Assembly (NCBI GenBank): GCA_002005505.1
Contig: MVGU01001180.1
Location: forward strand, 20,001 to 84,000
DNA: 64,000 nucleotides
DNA from: Botryococcus braunii
Lineage: Eukaryota > Chlorophyta > Trebouxiophyceae
Direction: 5' to 3'
Numbering within the stretch: position 1 is the stretch's first letter; each line of letters opens with the position of its first letter. The notes below the pieces were generated by a model. The model did not search any database. It saw nothing but the letters and a program-made list of their open reading frames with translations, and was not told the origin of the DNA. Below are positions 41,801 through 50,404 of the stretch, piece after piece. The position numbers and the translations under genes are program-made.

Positions 41801-42957
41801 ACCTAATCACTGGACTGCCAAGAACTAAGGAAGGATATGACGCTATCTGGGTTGCTGTTGATAGGTTGTCAAAGTATGCGCACTTCGCTCCGACGACCAC
41901 TGACGCAAGTGCAGAAGTGATAGCTCAACTGTTACGGACCCGGGTTTTCACCTTGCATGGGTTTCCCACTCACATTGTATCAGACAGAGATCCTAGGTGG
42001 GTGGGTCGCTTCTGTCAAGAGCTCTTTCGGTTGACCGGTTGTCGCTCTGCGCTATCTACAGCGTTTCATCCGCAGACCGACGGTCAAACGGAACGAATTA
42101 ATAGGATTTTGGAGGATTATTTGCGTCATTACGTCACTGGAAGACACAACGACTGGGATAAACATTTGTGTGAGGCTGAATTTTCTTACAACAACACTTT
42201 TCAGCAATCAATCAACACTACTCCATTTAGGTTGACTTTCGGTCAGGATCCCACGATTCCCTTCCAGGAAGTCTATGAAGGTGTGACATCTTCTGTACGT
42301 GAGTATGTACCGGCAGCAGCAGAGTTTGTACGAAGGATGAGATGGGATCTAGAAAGAGCGCGGACATGTCTCAAAGCTGCGCAGGACCGCATGAAGGCAT
42401 ATGCGGACGCGAGGAGAAAAGATGCTCCTATTTTAAAAATAGGCCAACCTGTCCTCCTCTCAACAAAGAATCTGAAATTCAAGCATACTCGGACAAGAAA
42501 ACTCTTACCTCGGTTTATTGGGCCTTTTCCCATCGTCCAGGAGGTATCATCGGTAGCTTTCAGAATTAGGCTTCCAAAAACTCTGAGGGTTCATGATGTC
42601 TTCCATGTTTCTATGCTTAAGCCTTATAAGGAAGGTGGGACGGTACAACCTCCTCCTCTACCTGAGATTATTGATGGAGAAGAGGAGTATGAGGTCGAGG
42701 CTGTGCTAGCTCATAGGGAACGAAAGTTACGAGGTCGAAAAACTGCGCGAGAATATCTTGTAAAGTGGACCGGGTATCAGGATATTCATAATACTTGGGA
42801 GCCAGAGGATAACTTAGAACACGCCAGGGAGGCGTTACAGCGGTACTGGGATTTAACCACGGAGCACAGGCCGGAACAAAAAGAAAAGGTGGACAAGAAA
42901 CGTAAAGGACGTGGTAAAAATGCTGAGAAGCAGCGGAAGCGCGCTAGGCGCGCTTAG
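38812..42957 (+). CDS. pol: Gypsy-C pol: protease, RT, RNase H, integrase, chromodomain, 1381 residues, intact
   Basis: ATG at 38812 overlaps the gag TGA. Residues 1-140 are unassigned (includes HLSACFLMGSKVAKSKA, as in Gypsy-A). Then protease [15 protein letters not shown] (about 155), RT with [32 protein letters not shown] and VVYLDDLLVYSKS (about 480-550), RNase H with SDASDYGVGAVLLQEG, STTEKELAGVLYALKEW and VVTDHRANSFL (about 690-770), integrase with GHPGRDRTLELV, CDSCQRVKAP, SMDLITGLPRTKEGYD, VSDRDPRWVGRF and PQTDGQTERINRILED (about 940-1110), and chromodomain YEVEAVLAHRERKLRGR and YLVKWTGYQDIHNTWEPED (about 1290-1345). The tail is Lys/Arg-rich, possibly nuclear targeting. All catalytic Asp/Glu positions I can check are present. 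Confidence 0.96.
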   Translation: MSGVREGNLHTFVPWESFHSSIEQRCSEFLHCSFSRGPFDNTLPDGTSKPTFVAVPIGKAEDTLSTFAREQQANKHLSACFLMGSKVAKSKAVYPWLKGMRVILQGTKGPDVPYSYVVYHAGPKFSVSFAQAFSNRHLAMLFHVNCTGVKGVALVDTGATHSFVRHDFLATLGVRLSKKCVDVQLADGQTMRSAGTAKLRVHLSQTYVEQRDFIVCETLLDGVDLILGEDFLKERKALIDYNHGAVHLKPPHSSHYITLLNPLPPSERGTLPAQKVNVISEGQARRAMRKGCPGFWGVVREARSGQDSVCATHYLHRVAVATTEGDNPWDEDSGATGLDLNENSRRVIEGMTDKPQDLKQLLLEFLDVFPEKLPDLPPDRGILHTIPMTPGHTPPCRPTYRLAEPEVAECRRQVEELLAQGFIRPSASPYGSPILFVRKKDGTFRMVIDYRAVNNLTRKDKYPLPRIDDLLDKLQGSKFFTSFDLLSGYHQVRLHESDVPKTAFRTPLGSFEFLVLPFGLTNAPSTFQRLMNSVFHDFIREGFVVVYLDDLLVYSKSREQHLEHLTRILTRLREEKLYAKLSKCEFFADELRYLGHVVGRDGIKVDPAKVRTIVDWPTPTGSTHVRQFLGLANYFRKFVPGYSTLAAPLTRLTGKVPWTWGEAEEHAFQSLKETLSNAPVLALPDSSKPFKVISDASDYGVGAVLLQEGRPVAYFSKKLSNAERNYSTTEKELAGVLYALKEWRCYLLGQTFTVVTDHRANSFLQTQTLLSPRRARWAEFLQLFDIQWEYAPGSTNPADPLSRSPHLAGAHVRALARAQAGVQASVQARAGPLGEHSPPVGVGAMGVGEAADSTTLPTSMDGLRGWGRVLSEAYEIDDWLHRKQNRRKLSFHSGLWKRGARIYVPSHHMSSDGVERNLRREILENLHGPPIVGHPGRDRTLELVQRSWWWPGMAADVADFVAQCDSCQRVKAPAHLPAGLLHPLEIPDRKWQSMSMDLITGLPRTKEGYDAIWVAVDRLSKYAHFAPTTTDASAEVIAQLLRTRVFTLHGFPTHIVSDRDPRWVGRFCQELFRLTGCRSALSTAFHPQTDGQTERINRILEDYLRHYVTGRHNDWDKHLCEAEFSYNNTFQQSINTTPFRLTFGQDPTIPFQEVYEGVTSSVREYVPAAAEFVRRMRWDLERARTCLKAAQDRMKAYADARRKDAPILKIGQPVLLSTKNLKFKHTRTRKLLPRFIGPFPIVQEVSSVAFRIRLPKTLRVHDVFHVSMLKPYKEGGTVQPPPLPEIIDGEEEYEVEAVLAHRERKLRGRKTAREYLVKWTGYQDIHNTWEPEDNLEHAREALQRYWDLTTEHRPEQKEKVDKKRKGRGKNAEKQRKRARRA

Positions 42958-43541
42958 TGCTCTGGCAGGTCGGGTCGGCCCCTCGGTACGTCCTTGGGCC
43001 ACCTTGGAAGCTCTAAGCTTGGCCCTTAGAGTGTACCCTGGGGGTATCCCAGTACTAGAGCGCACTCGGATGAATAGGACGTAAGCGGGGTAGAATGTCT
43101 ACCTCGGGTGCGTGCGGTGATGACCGCTCACCCTGGACAGGACTCGTCGAGGTAGGGTGTCGTCTACCTCGGGTGCGTGCGGTGCTGACTGCTCACCCTT
43201 GTCAGGTTTCGGACGTCAAGCATGTAATGTCGCGACATCCGTGCTAGCTCGCGCTGTAGCGTAACGCCCGACGCAGATGGGTGGCCCCACTGCCGTTGGG
43301 AAGAATTCCTATTGGACAGGACGGGCGAATTTATGTATGGACGGGACAGATTTTACATTGTTATACGGACAGGGCTGGACAAGACAGGACAGGGGTCTGG
43401 CTTGGGCTGGGGACGCCAGACTAGTACCCCCGGACAGGACGTGACAGGACCGTACCTCTGCCAAGTGTGTTAGGTGCGTAGTGTAGTTGTTTAGAGTGAG
43501 TCTCCCTCTTGGCCGTGACGTCCAAGCTAAGGGGGGGAGGG
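42958..43541 (+). other. Gypsy-C 3' untranslated region with polypurine tract
   Basis: Contains two diverged copies of a CTACCTCGGGTGCGTGCGGTG phrase (43100-43120 and 43159-43179), GGACAGGAC-type short repeats, and the polypurine tract AAGGGGGGGAGGG (43529-43541) touching the 3' LTR. No coding seen. Confidence 0.8.
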
Positions 43542-43839
43542 TGTAACAGGAAAAGTCGCGTGTTATAGGAAAATGACCGGACCACGAGGATTTGGACCTC
43601 CATAAAGGTCCCTTCGTGAGTTATGTTCCTCCACGCCAAGAAGTGGCTACTTCACGCGCCAAGGGAGTGACCCTTACTTGACAAGGCGCATTGGCGATGG
43701 AGACAGGGACACACTTAGAACAGGATAGAATAAGGCTTTGGCAGAGGAAGGACCGGGCCGGACTGGACGGGTACTGAGGTGGAGCCCAAACAACTTGTAA
43801 CCATTGTTTTCGCATCCTTTGGCCGTTTCTACTGTATCA
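43542..43839 (+). repeat. Gypsy-C 3' LTR, 298 bp
   Basis: Same ends and sequence as 36970-37267 by eye. GATAA follows at 43840-43844. Confidence 0.97.
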
Positions 43840-43844
43840 GATAA

Positions 43845-44347
43845 AGTCATTTTTGGGCTGTGAAATCAAGATAAATGAATCCTCACAAACTCTGAAAATG
43901 ACCAATGTCCTGAAAATTGAGAAATTGGTGGAAGAGTATGGGCTGCCTGATCAGGGGAAGGAGGTTGATACACCCATGTCAGGTTCCTTCTTGCCTACCC
44001 AAATGCCTGAACCTCCTAAAGGGATGACTGGAGAGCAGATTGGATCAGGAATTCCCTTACCAGAAGGTCACAGGTATTTAGAATTAATTGGTTCACTACA
44101 GTATTTGTCAACAACTTCAAGGCCTGATATTTCTCAAGCTGTGGGGATGTTGAGCAGATTTAGAGGACAGCCAACAACATCCCATTGGAATGGAGCAATT
44201 AGAGTACTGAGGTACCTCAACTGCACCAAATACATGGGAATTAAGTATACTGGATCAAATAAAATGAACTGGTATGCTTTGTGGATGCAGATTTTGCAGG
44301 TGATCTGGACAGTAGAAAATCCACAACTGGGTTTGTGTTTCCATTGA
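43845..44347 (+). pseudogene. Copia-A2 RT end
   Basis: Continues from the codon interrupted by Gypsy-C: KSFLGCEIKINESSQTLKM, then the RT connection region (RYLELIGSLQYLSTTSRP, SQAVGMLSRFRGQPTTSHW). It runs into the same out-of-frame end (NKMNWYALWMQ) as Copia-A1. Confidence 0.92.
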
Positions 44348-44727
44348 ACGGGTCTGCTGTATCCTGGTCAAGTAAGAGGCAAACTTCCATAGCAACATCC
44401 ACTGTGGAGTCTGAATACATTGCTGTAAGTGCAGCAGTGAAAGAAGCCATGTGGGTGGGAAGTATGCTCTGTGAGTTGGGAGAAGAGATCACATGTGTAA
44501 CCATGTATTGTGATAATCAGGGGTGTGTGTCAAACCTGAGAAATCACATGGTCTCTAAACACACTAAACACATCAGTGTGAGTTACCATCATGCACGAGA
44601 GAAGGTGGTTTGGGGTCAGGTTGATCCTACATATGTGCCAACTACTGAAAATGTAGCTGACATGTTCACAAAGCCACTAGCATCTACTGTGTTTGAAAGA
44701 CATCGTAACATGTTGGGAATGCAGTAA
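44281..44727 (+). CDS. Copia-A2 RNase H, in the -1 frame
   Basis: DADFAGDLDSRKSTTGFVF, STVESEYIAVSAAVKEAMWV, CDNQGCVSNLRNH, NVADMFTKPL. Open to its stop at 44725-44727. Overlaps the preceding frame by 67 bases, exactly as in Copia-A1. Confidence 0.88.
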   Translation: MDADFAGDLDSRKSTTGFVFPLNGSAVSWSSKRQTSIATSTVESEYIAVSAAVKEAMWVGSMLCELGEEITCVTMYCDNQGCVSNLRNHMVSKHTKHISVSYHHAREKVVWGQVDPTYVPTTENVADMFTKPLASTVFERHRNMLGMQ

Positions 44728-44753
44728 CTGATTGTTGGCATGTCCTGAAAGTA

Positions 44754-44765
44754 CAAGGGGAAGAT
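44754..44765 (+). promoter_or_regulatory. Copia-A2 polypurine tract
   Basis: CAAGGGGAAGAT directly before the 3' LTR start TGTTGG. The plus-strand DNA primer tract. Confidence 0.85.
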
Positions 44766-45868
44766 TGTTGGAATTTGTGTACTGTCAGGACAATCCAAGG
44801 ATGACAAATTTTAACCTGAATAACTTAGCTGTATAGTTGACAATGTGTTCAACTCAAAGGAAACTCTTTGATAAACAGCCAGTGGCCTTTATGGCCACAA
44901 GTAGTAATGGATAAAGTATCTCAGAACATGGTAGAGAAGGACTTTCCTGTTGTTTGTGGCTATTAAAATTGAGTTTATCCTAATTGTTAATAACGTGATA
45001 AACTCAATTGGGATAAGGGCCAATTTCCAAGGCTCTGAACCTCAACTCTGATACGAATTCATGAAAAAAGGGCCAGAACAGCGCAAGTCAACGCGCTGGT
45101 CTGATAATACTAGGAGCGACTGACCGAAGTCTCAAGCAGTCAATCCGTTGTGTTTGTGAAACGTCTTTGTTGTCTCAAACACTGACTCTCAGCCTGATCT
45201 CAATTAACTCTCATCTCTGTTGGCATCGTGGATGCATTGTGTCAGATCAAGAGGAGATCAGACTGGTGAGACGCACGTTTGTCGCTTACGTTATTCTAGC
45301 AGCCGTAAGTGCTGGTTTATTGAGTTTAACTAAGAAAGTATTCTTGGTAATGTGCAGGCCTGTTAAACTGCTTCCATCATACAATGTTGTTGATGTTGAA
45401 AGTATTTACTTACTTGGTAAGCAGTTTACGCTGCACGTTGGTTTGCAGACAAGTAACCGCATTTGAATTACCAGCAAGATACTGATTGTGTAACATGCAC
45501 AGGATGACACATGCATATGTATCATCGTCTGTGATTTATAATATTAAATACAAACTGGATCTTGCAGGTAATCGTTAGATAGACCAGTGTCGTATACTAC
45601 CCGGTGTAAGTCAATCCGTTGTGTTTGTGAAACGTCTTTGTTGTCTCAAACACTGACTCTCAGCCTGATCTCAATTAACTCTCATCTCTGTTGGCATCGT
45701 GGATGCATTGTGTCAGATCAAGAGGAGATCAGACTGGCCTGTTAAACTGCTTCCATCATACAATGTTGTTGATGTTGAAAGTATTTACTTACTTGGATGA
45801 CACATGCATATGTATCATCGTCTGTGATTTATAATATTAAATACAAACTGGATCTTGCAGGATCCACA
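44766..45868 (+). repeat. Copia-A2 3' LTR, 1103 bp
   Basis: Same structure as 31729-32831, with leader copy 1 at 45139-45567 and spliced copy at 45610-45860. Ends GGATCCACA. Confidence 0.95.
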
Positions 45869-46548
45869 CAAACCAACGTGCAGCGTAAACTGCTTACCAA
45901 GTAAGTAAATACTTTCAACATCAACAACATTGTATGATGGAAGCAGTTTAACAGGCCTGCACATTACCAAGAATACTTTCTTAGTTAAACTCAATAAACC
46001 AGCACTTACGGCTGCTAGAATAACGTAAGCGACAAACGTGCGTCTCACCAGTCTGATCTCCTCTTGATCTGACACAATGCATCCACGATGCCATCAGAGA
46101 TGAGAGTTAATTGAGATCAGGCTGAGAGTCAGTGTTTGAGACAACAAAGACGTTTCACAAACACAACGGATTGACTGCTTGAGACTTCGGTCAGTCGCTC
46201 CTAGTATTATCAGACCAGCGCGTTGACTTGCGCTGTTCTGGCCCATTTTTCATGAATTCGTATCAGAGTTGAGGTTCAGAGCCTTGGAAATTGGCCCTTA
46301 TCCCAATTGAGTTTATCACGTTATTAACAATTAGGATAAACTCAATTTTAATAGCCACAAACAACAGGAAAGTCCTTCTCTACCATGTTCTGAGATACTT
46401 TATCCATTACTACTTGTGGCCATAAAGGCCACTGGCTGTTTATCAAAGAGTTTCCTTTGAGTTGAACACATTGTCAACTATACAGCTAATTTATTCAGGT
46501 TAAAATTTGTCATCCTTGGATTGTCCTGACAGTACACAAATTCCAACA
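45869..46548 (-). repeat. Copia-A1 5' LTR, second segment
   Basis: Begins with the duplicated CAAAC and continues CAACGTGCAGCG as in the uninterrupted 3' LTR near 18166. Ends AATTCCAACA at 46548, followed by the GGAAC duplication. Confidence 0.94.
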
Positions 46549-46553
46549 GGAAC

Positions 46554-47789
46554 AGCATCCCCATCTGCAAGGCGCTTGCCCTTGATCAAGGCCTTCAGCT
46601 CCTGAGTCTCCTTCTGGCTCGCTGCACCCGGCAACATACGCAAGAAGGATTCAGCTTCCTTGGCAGCTTGAACAACAATGTCAAGGTTACCAAGCTCGTT
46701 ACGAACGAGTGAATCTCTTGTTAAAATCTCCAAAATGTTTGGTTTTAACCCCGCCCTAAAGTAGGCACAAGCTTCAGGGCCCGAGATAGGATACTTGACA
46801 GCTTCAACCATGATAGCACGAAACATAGCATGGTAAGCTGCCACGGACTTAGTCTGCCTCAATCGCGCCAACCGTGGACGCACAGTATTTTCTACTTCCA
46901 CTTCAACAAAATGAGCGAGAAGAGAAGTCTTGAAAATGGCAAAGTCCTTCACGTCCTTTCCTTGAACAGAAAGAGACCTTTTTAGGAGCGCCCATTCCTT
47001 AGCGGCTCGACCAGTAAGGCAAAGGGACGCGTGGGACACTAATTCATCATCACGAAGGCCCAAAATAGACGAGTAGTCATCAAATTGACCGAACCAAGTG
47101 ATGATATCCGTCCCCTCCTTTTCTCCATTGAATAACGGGGCCCGTGGGCGCCGAAAGGGCCCACGTGACGGTTCCGTTGTTCGTCTCGCATTGAAATCAG
47201 AGTTCAACACGTCAGAGGACAGACCAGAAGTGGGGTGCTTACCGGCAACACGCTGAGTGAGCACTGCCACTTGGGCCTCGAGCATATCCACGCGGTCCTC
47301 CGTACGACCCATGGAAGAATCCGTATCGAGCTCGGCAGCGATGAAGTACAACTGCCAAACTCTCGTTTCATATTCCATTTTTGCCGTCGCGAGCCTCTGC
47401 ATTTCGGCAAAATGCGCCACCGAGTCGAAACCCGGCTTAAAGCCGCCCTCTCCAGTTACGTGGATGTGCAGTTGCGTCGACAGCTTCGCTAAGTGAACCT
47501 CGACCGGCTCAAGCTTCTCGAAATAATCACCGATTTCACGAACCAGTTGCTGCGTAGCGATCTCGGCACTAGGGAGTGCTTGGATCTCTACGAGCTTCTG
47601 TTTCGTGAAAGCGCGACAATTTTCGTAGCTCAAGCCGTTCGAAAGGTCCGGGACTCGGGGATTTTTCCTGGCCCAAGTGGGCCACGAGTCGTCCCAAACC
47701 GTCCCAATAGCACACCTCCTCGTAGGAGGCACGGTTACAAATGTATTTCGCAACCCCTGCGGCACTTCGACAAGTGTCCGGAGTGCCAT
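46554..47789 (-). CDS. gag: Gypsy-B1 gag, N-terminal and core part
   Basis: ATG at 47787-47789 (MALRTLVEVPQGLR). The core has PRAPLFNGEKEGTDIITWFG, HASLCLTGRAAKEWALLKR and ISGPEACAYFRAGLKPNILE, a typical gypsy gag capsid region. It ends at GKRLADGDAVP where Copia-A1 entered and continues at 17736. Unlike Gypsy-B2 it has no internal stop in this part. Confidence 0.9.
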
Positions 47790-47875
47790 CGCAAACCCCA
47801 GGTTTACGACCACGGACCCCAGGTCCGTAAAACACACAAGATACACGAGAAATCGAAAACCCCAGGTTTTAGAAT

Positions 47876-47889
47876 TCTCGCCGATGCCA
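47876..47889 (-). promoter_or_regulatory. Gypsy-B1 primer-binding site (one mismatch)
   Basis: TGGCATCGGCGAGA on the minus strand. Differs from the common TGGTATCGGCGAGA at one base, consistent with decay. Confidence 0.75.
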
Positions 47890-47893
47890 AAGA

Positions 47894-48032
47894 TGTAATA
47901 TCTTGTGCCGATCTCAAGTTCGTGTGAGAATGACCTCACACAGGTGCGACCCGTCTGATAGCACCCCGCCAGCCAAGCTGGCCAGATTACGTAATGAGGT
48001 CATCGTACCCCGCTCTCCGATCACGCGCTATC
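47894..48032 (-). repeat. Gypsy-B1 5' LTR, interrupted
   Basis: First 139 of 191 bases (TGTAATATCTTG to GCGCTATC on the plus strand). The remaining 52 should lie beyond Gypsy-B2, outside the window. CTATC (48028-48032) is the expected target duplication. Confidence 0.9.
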
Positions 48033-48223
48033 TGTAACGATCCGAGCGAAAGGGGTCCGTTAGGGAGCCGATCGGCATCGAGCCGATAGCGCGTGATCGG
48101 AGAGCGGGGTACGATGACCTCATTACGTAATCTGGCCAGCTTGGCTGGCGGGGTGCTATCAGACGGGTCGCACCTGTGTGAGGTCATTCTCACACGAACT
48201 TGAGATCGGCACAAGATATTACA
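48033..48223 (+). repeat. Gypsy-B2 5' LTR, 191 bp
   Basis: TGTAACGATCCGAG...AAGATATTACA. Matches 13133-13323 reversed over the full length. Confidence 0.94.
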
Positions 48224-48227
48224 TCTT

Positions 48228-48241
48228 TGGTATCGGCGAGA
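48228..48241 (+). promoter_or_regulatory. Gypsy-B2 primer-binding site
   Basis: TGGTATCGGCGAGA, four bases after the LTR end. Confidence 0.85.
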
Positions 48242-48327
48242 ATTCTAAAACCTGGGGTTTTCGATTTCTCGTGTATCTTGTGTGTTTTACGGACCTGGGG
48301 TCCGTGGTCGTAAACCTGGGGTTTGCG

Positions 48328-49695
48328 ATGGCACTCCGGACACTTGTCGAAGTGCCGCAGGGGTTGCGAAATACATTTGTAACCGTGCCTCCTACGAGGA
48401 GGTGTGCTATTGGGACGGTTTAGGACGACTCGTGGCCCACTTGGGCCTGGAAAAATCCCCGAGTCCCGGACCTTTCGAACGGCTTGAGGTACGAAAATTG
48501 TCGCGCTTTCACGAAATCGGTTCGTGAAATCGGTGATTATTTCGAGAAGCTTGAGCCGGTCGAGGTTCACTTAGCGAAGCTGTCGACGCAACTGCACCTC
48601 CAGGTAACTGGAGAGGGCGGCTTTAAGCCGGGTTTCGACTCGGTGGCGCATTTTGCCGAAATGCAGAGGCTCGCGACGGCGAAACTGGAATATGAAACGA
48701 GAGTTTGGCAGTTGTACTTCATCGCTGCCGAGCTCGATACGGATTCTTCCGTGGGTCGTACGGAGGACCGCGTGGATATGCTCGAGGCCGAAGTGGCAGT
48801 GCTCACTCAGCGTGTTGCCGGTAAGCACCCCACTTCTGGTCTGTCCTCTGACGTGTTGAACTCTGATTTCAATGCGAGACGAACAACGGAACCGTCACGT
48901 GGGCCCTTTCGGCGCCCACGGGCCCCGTTATTCAATGGAGAAAAGGAGGGGACGGATATCATCACTTGGTTCGGTCAATTTGATGACTACTCGTCTATTT
49001 TGGGCCTTCGTGATGATGAATTAGTGTCCCACGCGTCCCTTTGCCTTACTGGTCGAGCCGCTAAGGAATGGGCGCTCCTAAAAAGGTCTCTTTCTGTTCA
49101 AGGAAAGGACGTGAAGGACTTTGCCATTTTCAAGACTTCTCTTCTCGCTCATTTTGTTGAAGTGGAAGTAGAAAATACTGTGCGTCCACGGTTGGCGCGA
49201 TTGAGGCAGACTAAGTCCGTGGCAGCTTACCATGCTATGTTTCGTGCTATCATGGTTGAAGCTGTCAAGTATCCTATCTCGGGCCCTGAAGCTTGTGCCT
49301 ACTTTAGGGCGGGGTTAAAACCAAACATTTTGGAGGTTTTAACAAGAGATTCACTCGTTCGTAACGAGCTTGGTAACCTTGACATTGTTGTTCAAGCTGC
49401 CAAGGAAGCTGAATCCTTCTTGCGTATGTTGCCGGGTGCAGCGAGCGAGAAGGAGACTCAGGAGCTGAAGGCCTTGATCAAGGGCAAGCGCCTTGCAGAT
49501 GGGGATGCTGTTCCACCCCCCAAGCGCGCTGCCTTTGGGAAGCCCTCGGGCTCCACGAGTGGATCTGGTGCTGGGCCTTCGGGCACGCAGCCCAATGCGT
49601 ATGCCGCGAGGATGAAGCGCGAAGGCTACAAGTGCGGGGAACTGGGCCACACGGCTAAGTTCTGCAAGAAGCCGGATGCCCACGACAAGGGTAAG
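48328..49695 (+). pseudogene. gag: Gypsy-B2 gag (nonsense codon, deletion, damaged zinc knuckle)
   Basis: ATG at 48328 (MALRTLVEVPQGLR). TAG at 48421-48423 stands where Gypsy-B1 has TGG. About 57 bases are missing near 48520 relative to Gypsy-B1. The knuckle has lost its first Cys (REGYKCGELGHTAKFC against RCYKCEELGHTAKFC) through a 6-base deletion. From about 48530 on, the frame is open to the Copia-B insertion. The last codons (GKGPAS then TGA at 56859-56861) lie right of Copia-B. Confidence 0.92.
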
Positions 49696-50386
49696 TGAAA
49701 TATTCTGGGCTTGGCGTATCCTGCATGGTGGCGGCACGGAGGGTGTTAGACGATGTCCTCCTACTTGTGCGTTGTTAAGTAGGCACGGACATATACAAGT
49801 CAAGGACTGGTTAGCAACTGATTGATAGACACCCGGAGTGCCACTATAGTTCCAACCAAGTGTTACAATATCTCTCATCTCTCCTAACAAGGTGACGCAG
49901 TTCAAACACGCCTAACCTGCTCTCACCCAGGTCGTGTTCATTACTTTGTCCGATGAGCTAAACTCAACTCTATATGTCTAACATGTTCTAACAATGTTCA
50001 TCTGAGTGCTAAATCCAGGAATACAATAAGGATTAAGTCACCTGCATGGTGGCGGCACGGAGGGTGTTAGACGATGTCCTCCTACTTGTGCGTTGTTAAG
50101 TAGGCACGGACATATACAAGTCAAGGACTGGTTAGCAACTGATTGATAGACACCCGGAGTGCCACTATAGTTCCAACCAAGTGCCTTCCCTATCCGTGCT
50201 TGCCCCATATGCCTCCTTTCTACAAACGTGTCTGTAACTTGCGTTATGATAGTCTTCGTTCAAATGCATGTATTGCCTGGCAGAACTCAGGGTTCTGCCT
50301 CTCTTTCCTAATTGGTATTGTCTTCATACGGAGACTTGCCATTATTACTCCTCTGAGGGAAAGGCATAAAATTAATTAACACAACA
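49696..50386 (-). repeat. Copia-B 3' LTR, 691 bp, with duplicated leader
   Basis: Plus-strand ends TGAAATATTCTG and AACACAACA. Two identical 142-bp blocks, 50042-50183 (upstream on the minus strand) and 49721-49862 (downstream), are separated by 179 bp. The minus-strand upstream block is followed by GTGACT. The downstream block ends CATGCAG and is followed by a 25-base U5. Confidence 0.95.
49721..50041 (-). other. predicted Copia-B LTR intron, 321 bp
   Basis: Minus strand GTGACT at 50041 to ...CATGCAG at 49721. Its removal joins the 142-bp upstream block to U5, which is what the downstream block plus U5 already shows. The 5' LTR equivalent is 56170-56490. Inferred from sequence only. Confidence 0.6.
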
Positions 50387-50398
50387 CTTCCCCTTGCC
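50387..50398 (-). promoter_or_regulatory. Copia-B polypurine tract
   Basis: Minus strand GGCAAGGGGAAG directly before the 3' LTR start TGTTGTG. Copia-C has the same GGCAAGGGGAAG at its LTR. Confidence 0.85.
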
Positions 50399-50404
50399 TT
50401 TACC

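Larger units (their letters stand above)
36970..43839 (+). mobile_element. Gypsy-C, intact-looking Ty3/gypsy chromodomain element, 6870 bp
   Basis: LTRs of 298 bp that read the same by eye, GATAA duplication on both sides, primer site, open gag and pol, and a polypurine tract are all in place. Removing it restores the Copia-A reading frame (GEI then KSFLGCEIK). It has every part needed for autonomy and is the youngest insertion in its branch of the pile. Confidence 0.97.
43840..45868 (+). mobile_element. Copia-A copy 2, right segment (end of RT, RNase H, 3' LTR)
   Basis: Begins with the second GATAA and continues the Copia-A sequence without loss. Ends with the 3' LTR, followed by the second CAAAC (45869-45873). 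Confidence 0.96.
46549..48032 (-). mobile_element. Gypsy-B copy 1, right segment (gag, leader, part of 5' LTR)
   Basis: Resumes after Copia-A1 with GGAAC. Its 5' LTR is cut at 48032 by Gypsy-B2, which lies head to head with it. Confidence 0.92.
48033..49695 (+). mobile_element. Gypsy-B copy 2, left segment (5' LTR, leader, gag)
   Basis: Plus orientation, inserted in the 5' LTR of Gypsy-B1. Split by Copia-B at GTAAG (49691-49695) and continuing at 56836. Confidence 0.93.

Noticed and set aside
47235..47927. Plus-strand frames opposite Gypsy-B1 gag
   Set aside because: Shadows of gag; the mirrored frames appear opposite Gypsy-B2 gag for the same reason.
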